Assembly (NCBI GenBank): GCA_031292015.1
Contig: JARLHY010000179.1
Location: 1-60,051 of the forward strand
Length of the DNA: 60,051 bases
Direction: 5' to 3'
Origin: Negativicutes bacterium
GTDB lineage: Bacteria; Bacillota_C; Negativicutes; Sporomusales_B; JARLHX01
Shown here: positions 16,179 through 25,252 of the stretch, one piece after another
Layout: each line of letters starts with the position of its first letter
Numbering within the stretch: position 1 is the first letter of the stretch
The notes under the pieces: generated by a model
Told to the model about the DNA's origin: nothing
The model's database searches: none
The model's input: the letters and a program-made list of their open reading frames with translations, nothing else
Program-made: the position numbers and the translations under genes

Positions 16179-17222
16179 CTAGGTGATTTTCGCCGAAGCA
16201 CCCCGTGTCATCAGCTTATCCAACATCCCAGCCAGTTTCGATAAGTAGCTCCACACCCCTTTGGGCAGATACATCACCACAAGCATCATCACAACACCGT
16301 AGATGAAGAGGCTGAAACCCGGTATATTCCCGCCGAAGTTCTCCGACAAAAACTCACTGACCGGCACCAGGATAAAAGCGCCGATGACCGGACCAAACAA
16401 AGTTCCTTGTCCGCCCACCAGGGCAATCAGGGCGATCTCGACAGACAGGTCGATGCCGAAGATCCGTTCGGGACCGATATAGCGAAAATACTGGGCGTAA
16501 AAACTGCCGCCCAGGGCAATCAGACTGCAGCTTATTGCCATGGCGATCAACTTGTATTTGGTTATATTGATTCCCAAAGAAGCTGCTGCGTCATGGTCGC
16601 TACGGATAGCCACCAGAAAGTAGCCTAGCCGGGTTTTCTGAATATAGTAGGTAATCAGCAATGAGACGACAAGAAAAGCCAGGATCACATAGAAAAACGG
16701 AACCTTGCTCCGAAACTCCATGGCGGCCAGCGACTCGCCCCGCATGGGAAGCAGAAGGCCCATGGCCCCCTTTAGCGGAAGACCGAAAGGTCCAACCTCT
16801 GTACTATAAAGGTACACCCGCAGGAGTTCGGCAAAGGCGATGGTTGTCAGAGTGAAGTACGGCCCTCGCAGCCGAAAACATGGATACCCGATGATCACAC
16901 CCGTCAATCCGGCAACGACAGCGCCTGCGATCATGCCAATCCATGGCGACAGGCCCAGATTAGTGAGCAAAAGGGTGGAAGTATACCCGCCGAAGCCGAC
17001 AAAGACACAATGCCCTAACGACAGTTCCCCCAGGAAACCGCATACAATATTCCAGGCACTCGCCATAAAGGCGAAGTATAATACCAGGATAAAAATCCCG
17101 AGATTATAAGGACTGGTTATGTATAGCGGCAATGAGAGGATCAGCAGGAAACAGGCCGCCAGCAGCAGGTATCTCCACTTACTCGCCAACAGCGATTTAT
17201 CATTAGATTGCGTATGATTCAC
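16179..17222 (-). CDS. livM: Branched-chain-type ABC transporter permease LivM
   Basis: A 347-residue permease with about nine membrane segments. The family pattern LGELSLGHCVFVGFGGYTS, the cytoplasmic IRSDHDAAASLGIN loop that docks the ATPases, and ALVGGQGTLFGPVIGA are present. GTG start preceded by AAGGAGGAG. Starts 11 nt downstream of livH. Together with LivH it forms the membrane channel. Liv systems carry amino acids, but relatives carry urea, amides and organic acids. Confidence 0.92.
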   Translation of the reverse strand: MNHTQSNDKSLLASKWRYLLLAACFLLILSLPLYITSPYNLGIFILVLYFAFMASAWNIVCGFLGELSLGHCVFVGFGGYTSTLLLTNLGLSPWIGMIAGAVVAGLTGVIIGYPCFRLRGPYFTLTTIAFAELLRVYLYSTEVGPFGLPLKGAMGLLLPMRGESLAAMEFRSKVPFFYVILAFLVVSLLITYYIQKTRLGYFLVAIRSDHDAAASLGINITKYKLIAMAISCSLIALGGSFYAQYFRYIGPERIFGIDLSVEIALIALVGGQGTLFGPVIGAFILVPVSEFLSENFGGNIPGFSLFIYGVVMMLVVMYLPKGVWSYLSKLAGMLDKLMTRGASAKIT

Positions 17223-17233
17223 GTTGCTCCTCC

Positions 17234-18124
17234 TTAAACGCGGAACCTGCCGAAAAGTCCGTTAGGTCTGATTAACAATACGATGATGAACAACCCAAAC
17301 GATAGCATGCTAGCCGATGAAGAGGCGATAAATTGGCCGCCGACCGATTCCACCAGACCAAATATGAGTCCGCCCAATAGCGCCCCGGGGATGCTGCCGA
17401 GCCCTCCCAAAATGACCACAAGAAACGACTTGATGCCAAAAACCTGCCCCATCGACGGACTGACGTAGTAAAACTGCATCAGCATGGCGGCACTCACGCT
17501 TACTACCGCGCAGCCCAAACCGAAAGTTATGCTGTAGATTCGCCTGACGTTTACCCCGCATAAAGACGCCGCATCGCGGTTTTGCGAAACCGATCTGATC
17601 AACCTGCCGATTTCGGTCTTATAAAGTAGACCCACCAGTAATCCGGCGAGGACAAAACTTCCAAAAAAGGCTAATATCTTCGCAGTCTGAACCACCGTAC
17701 CGGCTATCGCCACATTATGTTCTGATATGAATGTAGTGATCGTTCTCGTATTGGGTCCGAAAAGCATCAGCGCCAAATTGTCGAGCAGTATCCACAAGCC
17801 CACCGTGAGCATCAGCGCACTGATGGGGTCGGCCACACTCGCCCTTTCCCTCTTCAGAAGCTTGTAGATGAACAAATTCTGGATAACGTAGCCAAAAACG
17901 AACATAGCCGTGGCTACGATCGGAATGGCGATATACGGATTGATGCCGGTCAGGACGAATATCCAGTAATAGGCGAATGCGGCTAAAACAATCACCGATC
18001 CGTGGGCAAAATTAGTGATCCGCAATACGCCGAAAATCAAACTCAATCCCAGTGCGATGCCCCCGTATATCCCGCCGATAATAAGGCCGTGAATGATGGC
18101 GGGTATGATAGTGCTTGTCAGCAT
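17234..18124 (-). CDS. livH: Branched-chain-type ABC transporter permease LivH
   Basis: A 296-residue permease with about eight membrane segments and LivH patterns: GLSLIFGVLRITNFAHG near the N-terminus, IRSVSQNRDAASLCGVNVRR in the coupling loop, and VILGGLGSIPGALLGGLIFG. It lies about 95 nt downstream of the binding-protein gene and 11 nt upstream of livM, the standard KHMGF order. The GGAGGAAGGCTA stretch just before the ATG is a good ribosome site. Confidence 0.92.
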   Translation of the reverse strand: MLTSTIIPAIIHGLIIGGIYGGIALGLSLIFGVLRITNFAHGSVIVLAAFAYYWIFVLTGINPYIAIPIVATAMFVFGYVIQNLFIYKLLKRERASVADPISALMLTVGLWILLDNLALMLFGPNTRTITTFISEHNVAIAGTVVQTAKILAFFGSFVLAGLLVGLLYKTEIGRLIRSVSQNRDAASLCGVNVRRIYSITFGLGCAVVSVSAAMLMQFYYVSPSMGQVFGIKSFLVVILGGLGSIPGALLGGLIFGLVESVGGQFIASSSASMLSFGLFIIVLLIRPNGLFGRFRV

Positions 18125-18219
18125 TAGCCTTCCTCCATTCCCTCCGGCAGGCGGCGCGATCCGCGGGGCAGTAAAGCCCGCCCACCGGAGGAATAAGCCG
18201 TAGTATTACTTCCTTAGTA

Positions 18220-19500
18220 CTATCTTTCCGCCCATGTCGGTACCGGTAAAATTACCTTTCCGCCCGGCGTTTTATTGGCATCTGGCCACAGCACGACCCG
18301 CTGGCCTTTCTGCCGCTGGGAAATGGTACCATGGGCGAAAGTGTTCTGACCGTTTTCGTCAAATTTGATGCGCTGATAGCCAAGCAGCATCGCCGGACCG
18401 GAAGAAATGTCGATCCCAGCCAGAGCTTTCCGCAGAGCTTCCGGATCGGTGCTGCCGGCCTTTTCCAGAGCTTCCTTGGCAACGTACGCGGTGACATAAC
18501 CCTGGGCCCAGTAAGTCATCATGTCATAACCGTATTTTTCCTTGCACGCTTTGGCCAGCTGGCCTTTCCACTCTTCGCGGGCCGGACCGCCGGTATCCCA
18601 GTCATCCTGCACGAAGATATATTCAGTCATCGCGTCGGGAACGGCTTTGTAGAACGCCGGATCCTCGGACCCAGCCCCGACTGACATGATCCCGAACCGG
18701 AGATCAACCTTATTGGCCGCAAAAGTTTTGTTGAACAAGATATGTTCCGGAGTATAAAGAGCTAGAAATACTACATCAGGACTGGCGTTTTTCAGTTTTA
18801 GGATACTTGGGCTAAGATCAGTCTGGCCGGTAGTAACCGGCTCGTCCATAACGATTTCCCAATTTAATTCCTTGACTCTCTCCCGTAAGATTCGGGCGGT
18901 GTCGGCGCCCCAGTCGGAACTGTCATAAATAATCCCGATGGTCTTGACCGTCTGGCCGGTCACCTTGGAAAAATCGGCGAGGGACTGGGCCATTTCATTA
19001 ACGTCATAGCTGGCCTTATTACAGATCCGGAAAACATTTTTATATTTCCGCTCTGTTATCTCGTTTTTCACGGCGCCGTTAACCAGCATCGGTATGCCAT
19101 ATCTTTCGGCGACATCAGTAACCGGGAAAGTTACGCCGCTTTGATACGCGCCCAGCAGCAATTTTACGCCTTCTTTGCTGAGCAGACGATCGGCCTGCGA
19201 AACCCCTACATCAGGCTTCGATTGGGTATCGGCCCACACCGGCACCATTTTGGCACCGCCCATGGACTTGATGCCGCCGTTCCGGTTAATCTCCTCGATC
19301 GCGTATTCCATCCCGTCCTTGCACTGGTTGCCGATCGTCGAAGCTCCCCCGGAGAGTGGCCACAAGCCGCCGATTTTAACCTCGGCAACCTTCTTCTGCG
19401 AGTCTGAACCTGTTGAAGAACCGCCACACCCTGTCGCCACAACCATGATGGCAATCATCAACAACCCCAGTGCAACCAAAAAACCTTTCCGCTTTGCCAT
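18220..19500 (-). CDS. livK: Liv-type ABC transporter substrate-binding lipoprotein
   Basis: A 426-residue binding protein with a lipoprotein signal (basic start, hydrophobic core, lipobox VATGC near residue 25). The mature part has the periplasmic type-1 fold: VKIGGLWPLSGG, GAYQSGVTFPVTDVAERYGIPML and TIGIIYDSSDWGAD. It captures the solute outside the cell for LivHMGF. Ligand is unknown; the protein is longer than a typical LivK (about 370) and resembles the amide/organic-acid branch in overall layout, but I cannot assign one. It is the first gene of the transporter unit, with about 100 nt to the alcohol dehydrogenase upstream. Confidence 0.88.
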   Translation of the reverse strand: MAKRKGFLVALGLLMIAIMVVATGCGGSSTGSDSQKKVAEVKIGGLWPLSGGASTIGNQCKDGMEYAIEEINRNGGIKSMGGAKMVPVWADTQSKPDVGVSQADRLLSKEGVKLLLGAYQSGVTFPVTDVAERYGIPMLVNGAVKNEITERKYKNVFRICNKASYDVNEMAQSLADFSKVTGQTVKTIGIIYDSSDWGADTARILRERVKELNWEIVMDEPVTTGQTDLSPSILKLKNASPDVVFLALYTPEHILFNKTFAANKVDLRFGIMSVGAGSEDPAFYKAVPDAMTEYIFVQDDWDTGGPAREEWKGQLAKACKEKYGYDMMTYWAQGYVTAYVAKEALEKAGSTDPEALRKALAGIDISSGPAMLLGYQRIKFDENGQNTFAHGTISQRQKGQRVVLWPDANKTPGGKVILPVPTWAER

Positions 19501-19603
19501 TGAACTACCTCCCCTTTTATATTTGTTACAGGCCTGTAAGCCTCGCGCGCCGCAGGCGGGTGCCCGTCCTTCGGGCTGTTGCCGTTACCGCGTTCCCATG
19601 TGG

Positions 19604-20635
19604 TCAGGGGCACAGAACAATCTTGCCGGCGACGCTCTTTGCGGCATGTTCCATCGCCGTCAGCCCGTCTTTCAGGGCATAAGTATGAGTAATCAGGTTT
19701 TCGTAATGGTGGGGAAACTCTCCCATGTGGGTGACAACCCCTTCGAAAATGCTCCGGGTGTATCCGTAGGAAGTAATCAGGCTCTTCTCCTGTCGTACCA
19801 TGCTCCGAAGATCAATCTGGACCAGGGAAGGATAAATTCCCACGGCGATTACCGAGCCGCCAACCTTGGTCATATCCAGGCATTGCTGGATAAGCGGACT
19901 CACCCCTGTACAGTCGAATATAGCGTCGAAACCGTTGTTATTGGTAATCTTGTTCCATTTCTTCTGTACGTTGTCGCGGTCGACGTTAATGCATTCTTCC
20001 GTTCCCAGGCGCTTTGATATCTTGAATTTTTCCCTGTCCTGTTCCTTACCGAAAAGCCATACCCTTGCATGGTCGAGACTTGCGTAATAGGCTGCGCCCA
20101 GACCGATAATCCCGGCTCCCAGGACAGCCACTTTCTTGCCGAATAAGTTGCCGGCCCGCTGGACCGCCCGGGCGCTCACCGTCATCGGCTCCGCCAGGGC
20201 AAACACCTTCAAATCGGCCTGTTCCGGCAGCTTGACACAGGTTGCCGCCGCAACGGCCACATATTCGGCGAATGCTCCGTTGCGCTGGAGGCCGATCTGC
20301 TTTTTATCAGGGCAGATCGCAATCAGCCCTTCCTGGCAGAGCTCGCATACACCGCACCCGTTGCCAGGCATACAGACGACCTTGTCCCCGACCGCTAAGT
20401 CGCTGACCTTCGCCCCTTTTTCGGTGACCACTCCCGTCACTTCGTGGCCGGGGATGACCGGCATCAGACCTTCCATCCATTCGTAGCCCGGCGTCCACTC
20501 GTAGATATGCACATCGGAGCCGCATATACCTGCCGCGGCAACCTTGATCACAACCTCATCCGCCGCCGGAACCGGGTTATCTACCTCCATAAGCGTTAAT
20601 CCTTTGCCTGGCTTTGTTTTGACGAGAGCAAGCAA
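19604..20635 (-). CDS. Zinc-dependent medium-chain alcohol/polyol dehydrogenase
   Basis: A 343-residue zinc alcohol dehydrogenase. Catalytic zinc site: CGSDVH and GHEVTGVV; the structural zinc loop has four Cys in GCGVCELCQEGLIAIC; the NAD-binding motif is VLGAGIIGLGAA. Layout is that of threonine, sorbitol or butanediol dehydrogenases. The start is TTG, 7 nt after GGGGGG. It lies about 150 nt downstream of the transketolase pair and 100 nt upstream of livK. It probably oxidises a secondary alcohol of the imported compound to the ketone that the transketolase could cleave; this is inference. Confidence 0.85.
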   Translation of the reverse strand: MLALVKTKPGKGLTLMEVDNPVPAADEVVIKVAAAGICGSDVHIYEWTPGYEWMEGLMPVIPGHEVTGVVTEKGAKVSDLAVGDKVVCMPGNGCGVCELCQEGLIAICPDKKQIGLQRNGAFAEYVAVAAATCVKLPEQADLKVFALAEPMTVSARAVQRAGNLFGKKVAVLGAGIIGLGAAYYASLDHARVWLFGKEQDREKFKISKRLGTEECINVDRDNVQKKWNKITNNNGFDAIFDCTGVSPLIQQCLDMTKVGGSVIAVGIYPSLVQIDLRSMVRQEKSLITSYGYTRSIFEGVVTHMGEFPHHYENLITHTYALKDGLTAMEHAAKSVAGKIVLCP

Positions 20636-20763
20636 TGCATAACCCCCCTAGAATGTACCGGAAAGACTGATTTTTCATATTATTGAGAATTATCGATCGG
20701 ACGCAAATCCCCTTTGACCATTAACCTAATGAATCGGTTTTTTATCATCCAATGTTACAATCG

Positions 20764-20787
20764 GCCCGTATAGCCGCCGCTACGGGC
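20764..20787 (-). terminator. Hairpin at the 3' end of the transketolase genes
   Basis: Stem GCCCGTA / TACGGGC with a 10-nt loop, overlapping the region just after the transketolase stop on the minus strand. No U-run follows, so it may stabilise the mRNA end or terminate weakly. Confidence 0.35.
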
Positions 20788-20788
20788 A

Positions 20789-21766
20789 TCAGCTGATCTT
20801 TTTCTTTCGGGCAATGGCTTTCTCGGCCTTGTCGGCAATATCTTTCGCTGTCAGGGCGAATTTTTCTTTAAGGAAATTGACCGGCCCAACCTCGCCGAAG
20901 CTGTCCTGTACGCCGACCCGCTCCAGCGGAGTGGGAATATTCTCCGAAAGTACCTCAGCCACGGCCGAACCTAAGCCGTTGATGATATTGTGATTCTCGG
21001 CCGTCACGATGGCGCCGGTTTCCTCAGCGCATGCCATTATAGCCTGCTTGTCGATGGGTTTTAGGGTGAACATATTCAAAACCCTGGCCGAAATGCCTTT
21101 TCCGGCAAGAATTTTGGCTGCTTCGATGCTTTCGGCGACGCACAGGCCAGTGGCAAAAATGCTGACATCGCTGCCTTCTCTGATCTGGATAGCCTTGCCG
21201 ATTTCAAAGGTCGAGCCTTCCTCGTAAACCTTTATGGCGTTGCGCCGGACAAGACGGATATAGTAAACCCCGTAGGCTGTGGCCAGCTGTTTGACCAAAT
21301 CGATAATCATCGTCGAATCCGTCGGCTCGATGATCGTGATGTTCGGAATGTTCCTCATGATCCCCATGTCCTCGAAAGGCATGTGGGTTCCGCCGTTGAA
21401 CGCGGCGGTAACTCCGGGATCGCTGCCGATGATCCTTACATTGAGCCGGGCGAAGGCCGCCGATATGAAAGTCTGATCAAAGCACCGCCTGCTGGCGAAT
21501 ACACCAAAGGTATGGGCAAACGGTACTTTGCCGGTCGCCGACAGGCCCGCCGCCACCCCAATCATGTTTGCCTCCTGGATTCCGCAGTTGAACATCCGCC
21601 GCGGGTACTTTTGCTGAAACGGCACCATGCCCATGGAGTTCATCAGGTCGGCGTCAAGAACAACGATTTGATCATTCTTTTCCGCCAGCTCCATGAGAGT
21701 TTGACAGTACGCATCCCGCATAGCTAGTTTTTCTTCGACATTTTGCTGGGCAATAAATACACTCAC
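20789..21766 (-). CDS. Transketolase, C-terminal subunit
   Basis: A 325-residue protein covering the pyrimidine-binding and C-terminal domains of transketolase. It has the catalytic Glu region FNCGIQEANMIGVAAGLSA, TFGVFASRRCFDQ, DPGVTAAFNGGTHMPFEDMG and a C-terminal domain ending with VGVQDSFGEVGPV. A GTG at 21766 is placed 8 nt after GGAGG; an in-frame GTG three codons earlier overlaps that site. It pairs with the N-terminal subunit 18 nt upstream. Split transketolases move two-carbon ketol units between sugars; outside central metabolism they also serve dedicated catabolic pathways. Confidence 0.9.
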   Translation of the reverse strand: MSVFIAQQNVEEKLAMRDAYCQTLMELAEKNDQIVVLDADLMNSMGMVPFQQKYPRRMFNCGIQEANMIGVAAGLSATGKVPFAHTFGVFASRRCFDQTFISAAFARLNVRIIGSDPGVTAAFNGGTHMPFEDMGIMRNIPNITIIEPTDSTMIIDLVKQLATAYGVYYIRLVRRNAIKVYEEGSTFEIGKAIQIREGSDVSIFATGLCVAESIEAAKILAGKGISARVLNMFTLKPIDKQAIMACAEETGAIVTAENHNIINGLGSAVAEVLSENIPTPLERVGVQDSFGEVGPVNFLKEKFALTAKDIADKAEKAIARKKKIS

Positions 21767-21784
21767 AAATGGCACCTCCTTTGT

Positions 21785-22633
21785 CTACAGCTGACTATAC
21801 TTCCCAAGTTGGGCTTCCAGCAGGGCAATCGCCTCGGCGGACTGCTCCTTGCTGAAATTCATATGATGATTGTAAAGAATATTCTCGGCAAAGCAGCAAC
21901 CCTTGCCCTTGCTGGTGTTGAGCACAATCATCGCCGGCTTGTCTTTTTGCGCCTTCGCCTTCTCGATGGCCGAATGAATCGCGGCGACATCGTGGCCGTC
22001 GATACTTTGCGTAAACCAGCCGAATTCGGCGAACTTGCCTGCGATGTCGCCGAGATCGCAGATATCTTTCGTATAGCCGTCCAACTGCTGGCCATTATAA
22101 TCGACAAAGGCTATCAGATTGTAAACCTTTTGCTGCCGGGCAAACAGCGCGCCTTCCCAAACCTGGCCCTCGTCGCATTCTCCGTCCCCCAGAACCAGAT
22201 AGGTGTAACTCTCCCTGCCGTCCAGGAGATTGCCCAACGCCACGCCGATGGCGGTTGACATTCCCTGGCCCAAAGAGCCTGTCGTCATATCCACTCCGGG
22301 GGTCTTGTTGCGGTCGCAGTGACTGGGAAAACGGGTATTCGGCTTGTTCAGCGTCACAAGCTCTTCCACCGGGAAATATCCCTTCAAGCCGAGCGCGGCA
22401 TAGAGCGCCGGCCCCGCGTGGCCTTTCGACAAAACAAACCAGTCCCGGTCCGGCCAACCGGGATTCTGAGGATCGATCTTCATCACCCCGCCATATAGGA
22501 CCGCGAGCAGCTCGGCTACGGACATCGAGCCGCCGATGTGGCCGAATCCAAGCGCATGAAACCCCCGCATCGCCTCCAGCCTTATCTGTATGGCGAATTT
22601 CTCCAGCTCTTTAATCTTCTTAGCATCAAGCAC
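21785..22633 (-). CDS. Transketolase, N-terminal subunit
   Basis: A 282-residue protein carrying the thiamine-diphosphate pyrophosphate-binding half of transketolase: GFGHIGGSMSVAELLAVLYGG, LSKGHAGPALYAAL, TGSLGQGMSTAIG and the metal motif GDGECDEGQVWE with VDYNGQQLDG. GTG start behind GGGAGG. It forms a heteromer with the following gene to rebuild a full transketolase. The enzyme is next to oxidoreductases and a transporter rather than pentose-phosphate genes, which suggests a role specific to the imported substrate. Confidence 0.9.
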   Translation of the reverse strand: MLDAKKIKELEKFAIQIRLEAMRGFHALGFGHIGGSMSVAELLAVLYGGVMKIDPQNPGWPDRDWFVLSKGHAGPALYAALGLKGYFPVEELVTLNKPNTRFPSHCDRNKTPGVDMTTGSLGQGMSTAIGVALGNLLDGRESYTYLVLGDGECDEGQVWEGALFARQQKVYNLIAFVDYNGQQLDGYTKDICDLGDIAGKFAEFGWFTQSIDGHDVAAIHSAIEKAKAQKDKPAMIVLNTSKGKGCCFAENILYNHHMNFSKEQSAEAIALLEAQLGKYSQL

Positions 22634-22721
22634 AATATCAAACCTCCCAAGACAATTCTTACCCTACGATCATGTTTCGCGCCTCTGGCGGGCGCCGTGA
22701 GCAAGGCTGCCAGCGGTCCCG

Positions 22722-23099
22722 CTAGGATGGCCCTTTAAGAAACTTTTCCTCGGCCCCTGGCGGATCGTAAATCCACAGCATCATCAAATCCGTCTTGCCA
22801 GTATTTACAAAGCCATGTCTCTCGCCCCTGTCCAGCCCGATCACACTCCCCTGGCTGATGGCGAATTCCCTGCCGTCAATCCTGGCCACTCCTTCCCCGC
22901 CGATAACGGTGATCAGTTCCTGATTATCATCATGCTTGTGTTCTTCATGGATCTTCCCCGGACCGATGATCGAGACCCCTACCGTGAATTGATCGCGTTT
23001 GATGGCCGACCTACGGGAAGCCAGCACCTTGATCATTCGTTCATTGATGTCCTGGTTTATTGTCACGCCCTCGATCTTGTCCAGCGTGGTATGGTACAT
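22722..23099 (-). CDS. Small single-domain cupin (cupin C), first gene of the catabolic locus
   Basis: A 125-residue cupin with motif 1 EEHKHDDNQELITVIGGEG and motif 2 GLDRGERHGFVN. The ATG at 23099 follows GGGAGGAGGTG; the open frame upstream of it is not conserved-looking and crosses the promoter region, so it is excluded. It starts the minus-strand series and is divergent from the PucR-type regulator, with 319 bp between the two starts. A role as sensor or as a metal-dependent isomerase is possible. Confidence 0.8.
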   Translation of the reverse strand: MYHTTLDKIEGVTINQDINERMIKVLASRRSAIKRDQFTVGVSIIGPGKIHEEHKHDDNQELITVIGGEGVARIDGREFAISQGSVIGLDRGERHGFVNTGKTDLMMLWIYDPPGAEEKFLKGPS

Positions 23100-23418
23100 A
23101 AGACACCTCCTCCCTGCAAGAAAGTTTCTCGTATAATTTGAAATCTTCTCTAAATTTCCTTTCCCTTGGTTTTTTTCCCTTCGGTCATACGTACAACAGA
23201 TTCCCGAATATTTTGTATATTTGTTCCGCAATAGCTCCTGCATTTATCTGACAGGCCATCAAACGCCCATCCGGTAAGGCATTGGCATTTGCCGAAAAAA
23301 GGAAGCAAATGCCGGGAATCTCCATCAGGGTACTGCTTTTTGTCCATTTGTATTGTACAATGGAAACAGGATAATCTTCTTCGGAATAACTACCAAGAAA
23401 GAAATGGTGATTTGAGCC
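23100..23418. promoter_or_regulatory. Divergent control region with inverted repeat
   Basis: This 319-bp region separates the regulator from the catabolic genes and should hold both promoters and the operator. The inverted repeat GGCATTTGC (23284-23292) / GCAAATGCC (23305-23313) with a 12-nt centre is the best operator candidate. TACAAT at about 23355 could be a -10 for the regulator, but no good -35 is present. No gene is supported here. Confidence 0.5.
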
Positions 23419-25104
23419 ATGAGTCTGACGATAAAAGAAGCTCTCGCCATCCATCCTCTTGATAAAGCTCCGCTCATCGCGGGAGCCGACGGACTGGATC
23501 GCCGAATTACCCTGTTCGGTATCCTCGATGCCCCGGATTCTTTCAAGTTTGTAAAACCAGGCGAACTGGTCGTCACCACCGGCTACATCTTCCGCGATGA
23601 CCCCGGGCTGGAAGATCGTATCCTGATGGAATTGTACGAGCGGAACGCCGCCGGTCTGGGCATAAAGTTCAACAGATACATAAGCCGCCTGTCCCAGAAG
23701 AACATTGACTACGCCAACGAAAAAAATTTCCCGATACTCTCCTTGCCCAACGAATACAGCTGGCATGAAATTTCTTCGCCGATTCTGATTAATTGCCTGG
23801 TAGACAAACACAACCCCAGCAACGACATATTCGATGTCTTAAATTGCTACTCAGATAAACTTGTCAATATTTCTGGTTTTTTAGGCATTTTGAAGTTGAT
23901 TTACGATCTCACCAATAACCCGTGCAGTCTTGTGAGCATGCTCAATAAGTCCACCACCGTCAGTTACCCGGTTAATTTCAAACCGCCCCGGGACATCGGC
24001 TCCATATTGGAAAATTTCCCGGCAAACGCCGAACGCTTACTGCCCCATTCCGATATTTATGCCGTTCAACTCGACAACGCCTCGGGCAACTCCGTCATCG
24101 TCGCGCAAATAAAACATTATAACAATATCCTCACCAACATTCTGATCTGGGTTAACAAGACAGATCTGACCCACGAGCAGCTGATCATTCTCCAGTATGC
24201 GATAAACTCCATCAAGCTTCGGTTCCATGAATTTTCCGGTCCCCGCAAAGATCTCCTGCGGGAACAAAACGACTTTCTCTTTCGCCTATTATTGGAAGAC
24301 GTTCAAAATACCGATCTGGTTTTCTCCCAGGCAAATCAGCTGGGGCTGGCTCTCATCGCCAATTATATCGTCGCCGTCGCCGAAATATCGGCAAAATCAC
24401 CGACAACGATTTTCACCGAAGAAGCCATTCATGACAAGCTGGAAGATTTCTTTTATCAGGCAAGAAATGTCTTTAATGTGCTCTGCGGTTTCGGAAAATT
24501 CGGCGAATTATTCTTTTTGATCCCCATATCGAGCCTAAATGAAGCAACCGATCCGTATAAACTGGCGCGAACTAAGATCGCCGACCTGAAAAGCAGTCTC
24601 GAAAAGCATTTCTCCAACATGACCTTTAGTTTCGGTGTAGGTAAATATCATCCCAAACTCAGTGGCTTGAAACGAAGCTTTCAGGAAGCCGTAAACGCTC
24701 TGAAGCTCGGCACTCAGGTGTTCGGCTACGGCACAGTGACATTGTTCAACGATCTGGGCGTTTACAGGATACTGAACAATACCGCCATTCAGCCGGAATT
24801 AACCGGTTATCTCCAGGACTATCTTGTTCCTCTGATCGAGTATGACCGCCAAAATAAAAGCGAATTGGTAAAAACCCTGAAGATCTTCCTGGAAAACAAC
24901 CGCAGCAACCGGAAATGCGCCCAGCAGATGTTCGTCCATCACAATACGATACGCTATCGGTTGGAACAGATCGAACAGATATGTCATCTGAACTTCGACA
25001 AAACAGACCATCTCCTGATTCTTGAACTCGCTTTAAAAGCCATCCCACTCATTGAGCTGAACACCTTCTCTGCTGACGGTCAGTCGGCCACGACTGGCAA
25101 ATAA
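23419..25104 (+). CDS. PucR-family transcriptional regulator
   Basis: A 561-residue regulator. The N-terminal PucR domain (about residues 1-125) begins with LTIKEALAIHPLDKAPLIAG and includes KPGELVVTTGY. A CdaR/GGDEF-like middle region includes FSFGVGKYHPKLSGLKRSFQEAVNAL. The C-terminal HTH has the PucR/CdaR signature NRKCAQQMFVHHNTIRYRLEQIE. PucR itself activates purine catabolism in Bacillus; relatives control use of many nitrogen and carbon compounds. Divergent orientation from a 19-kb catabolic series makes it the likely local activator, sensing the substrate or an intermediate. It is one of the few plus-strand genes. Confidence 0.88.
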   Translation: MSLTIKEALAIHPLDKAPLIAGADGLDRRITLFGILDAPDSFKFVKPGELVVTTGYIFRDDPGLEDRILMELYERNAAGLGIKFNRYISRLSQKNIDYANEKNFPILSLPNEYSWHEISSPILINCLVDKHNPSNDIFDVLNCYSDKLVNISGFLGILKLIYDLTNNPCSLVSMLNKSTTVSYPVNFKPPRDIGSILENFPANAERLLPHSDIYAVQLDNASGNSVIVAQIKHYNNILTNILIWVNKTDLTHEQLIILQYAINSIKLRFHEFSGPRKDLLREQNDFLFRLLLEDVQNTDLVFSQANQLGLALIANYIVAVAEISAKSPTTIFTEEAIHDKLEDFFYQARNVFNVLCGFGKFGELFFLIPISSLNEATDPYKLARTKIADLKSSLEKHFSNMTFSFGVGKYHPKLSGLKRSFQEAVNALKLGTQVFGYGTVTLFNDLGVYRILNNTAIQPELTGYLQDYLVPLIEYDRQNKSELVKTLKIFLENNRSNRKCAQQMFVHHNTIRYRLEQIEQICHLNFDKTDHLLILELALKAIPLIELNTFSADGQSATTGK

Positions 25105-25188
25105 CCGCCGCCGGGTTGAACCGGTCTCTGACGTATAAGCGGTGTTTGTTGATAATACACCGAAAATATATGCGCATACAAAGTTTTC

Positions 25189-25215
25189 AAGGCCCCGTGA
25201 AACCCACGGGGCCTT
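25189..25215 (+). terminator. Hairpin after the PucR-type regulator
   Basis: A near-perfect stem AAGGCCCCGTG / CACGGGGCCTT with a 5-nt loop, 85 nt after the regulator stop. No U-run follows on the plus strand. It lies just before repeat B1; the second copy of that repeat also has a strong hairpin nearby (59663-59692). Confidence 0.45.
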
Positions 25216-25252
25216 AGCTGTAGACAAACCTATTTTTGAGCTATGCTACGGA

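Noticed and set aside
10659..23099. DMSP cleavage (M24 DddP-like, cupin lyases, iron alcohol dehydrogenase)
   Set aside because: DddP keeps its metal ligands and is longer; the cupins lack lyase-specific features I could recognise, and no CoA enzymes for acrylate are nearby.
6098..25104. Allantoin/ureidoglycolate pathway (PucR, gcl, garR, cupins)
   Set aside because: No allantoinase, allantoate amidohydrolase or ureidoglycolate enzyme is present, and the cupins are half the length of ureidoglycine aminohydrolase.
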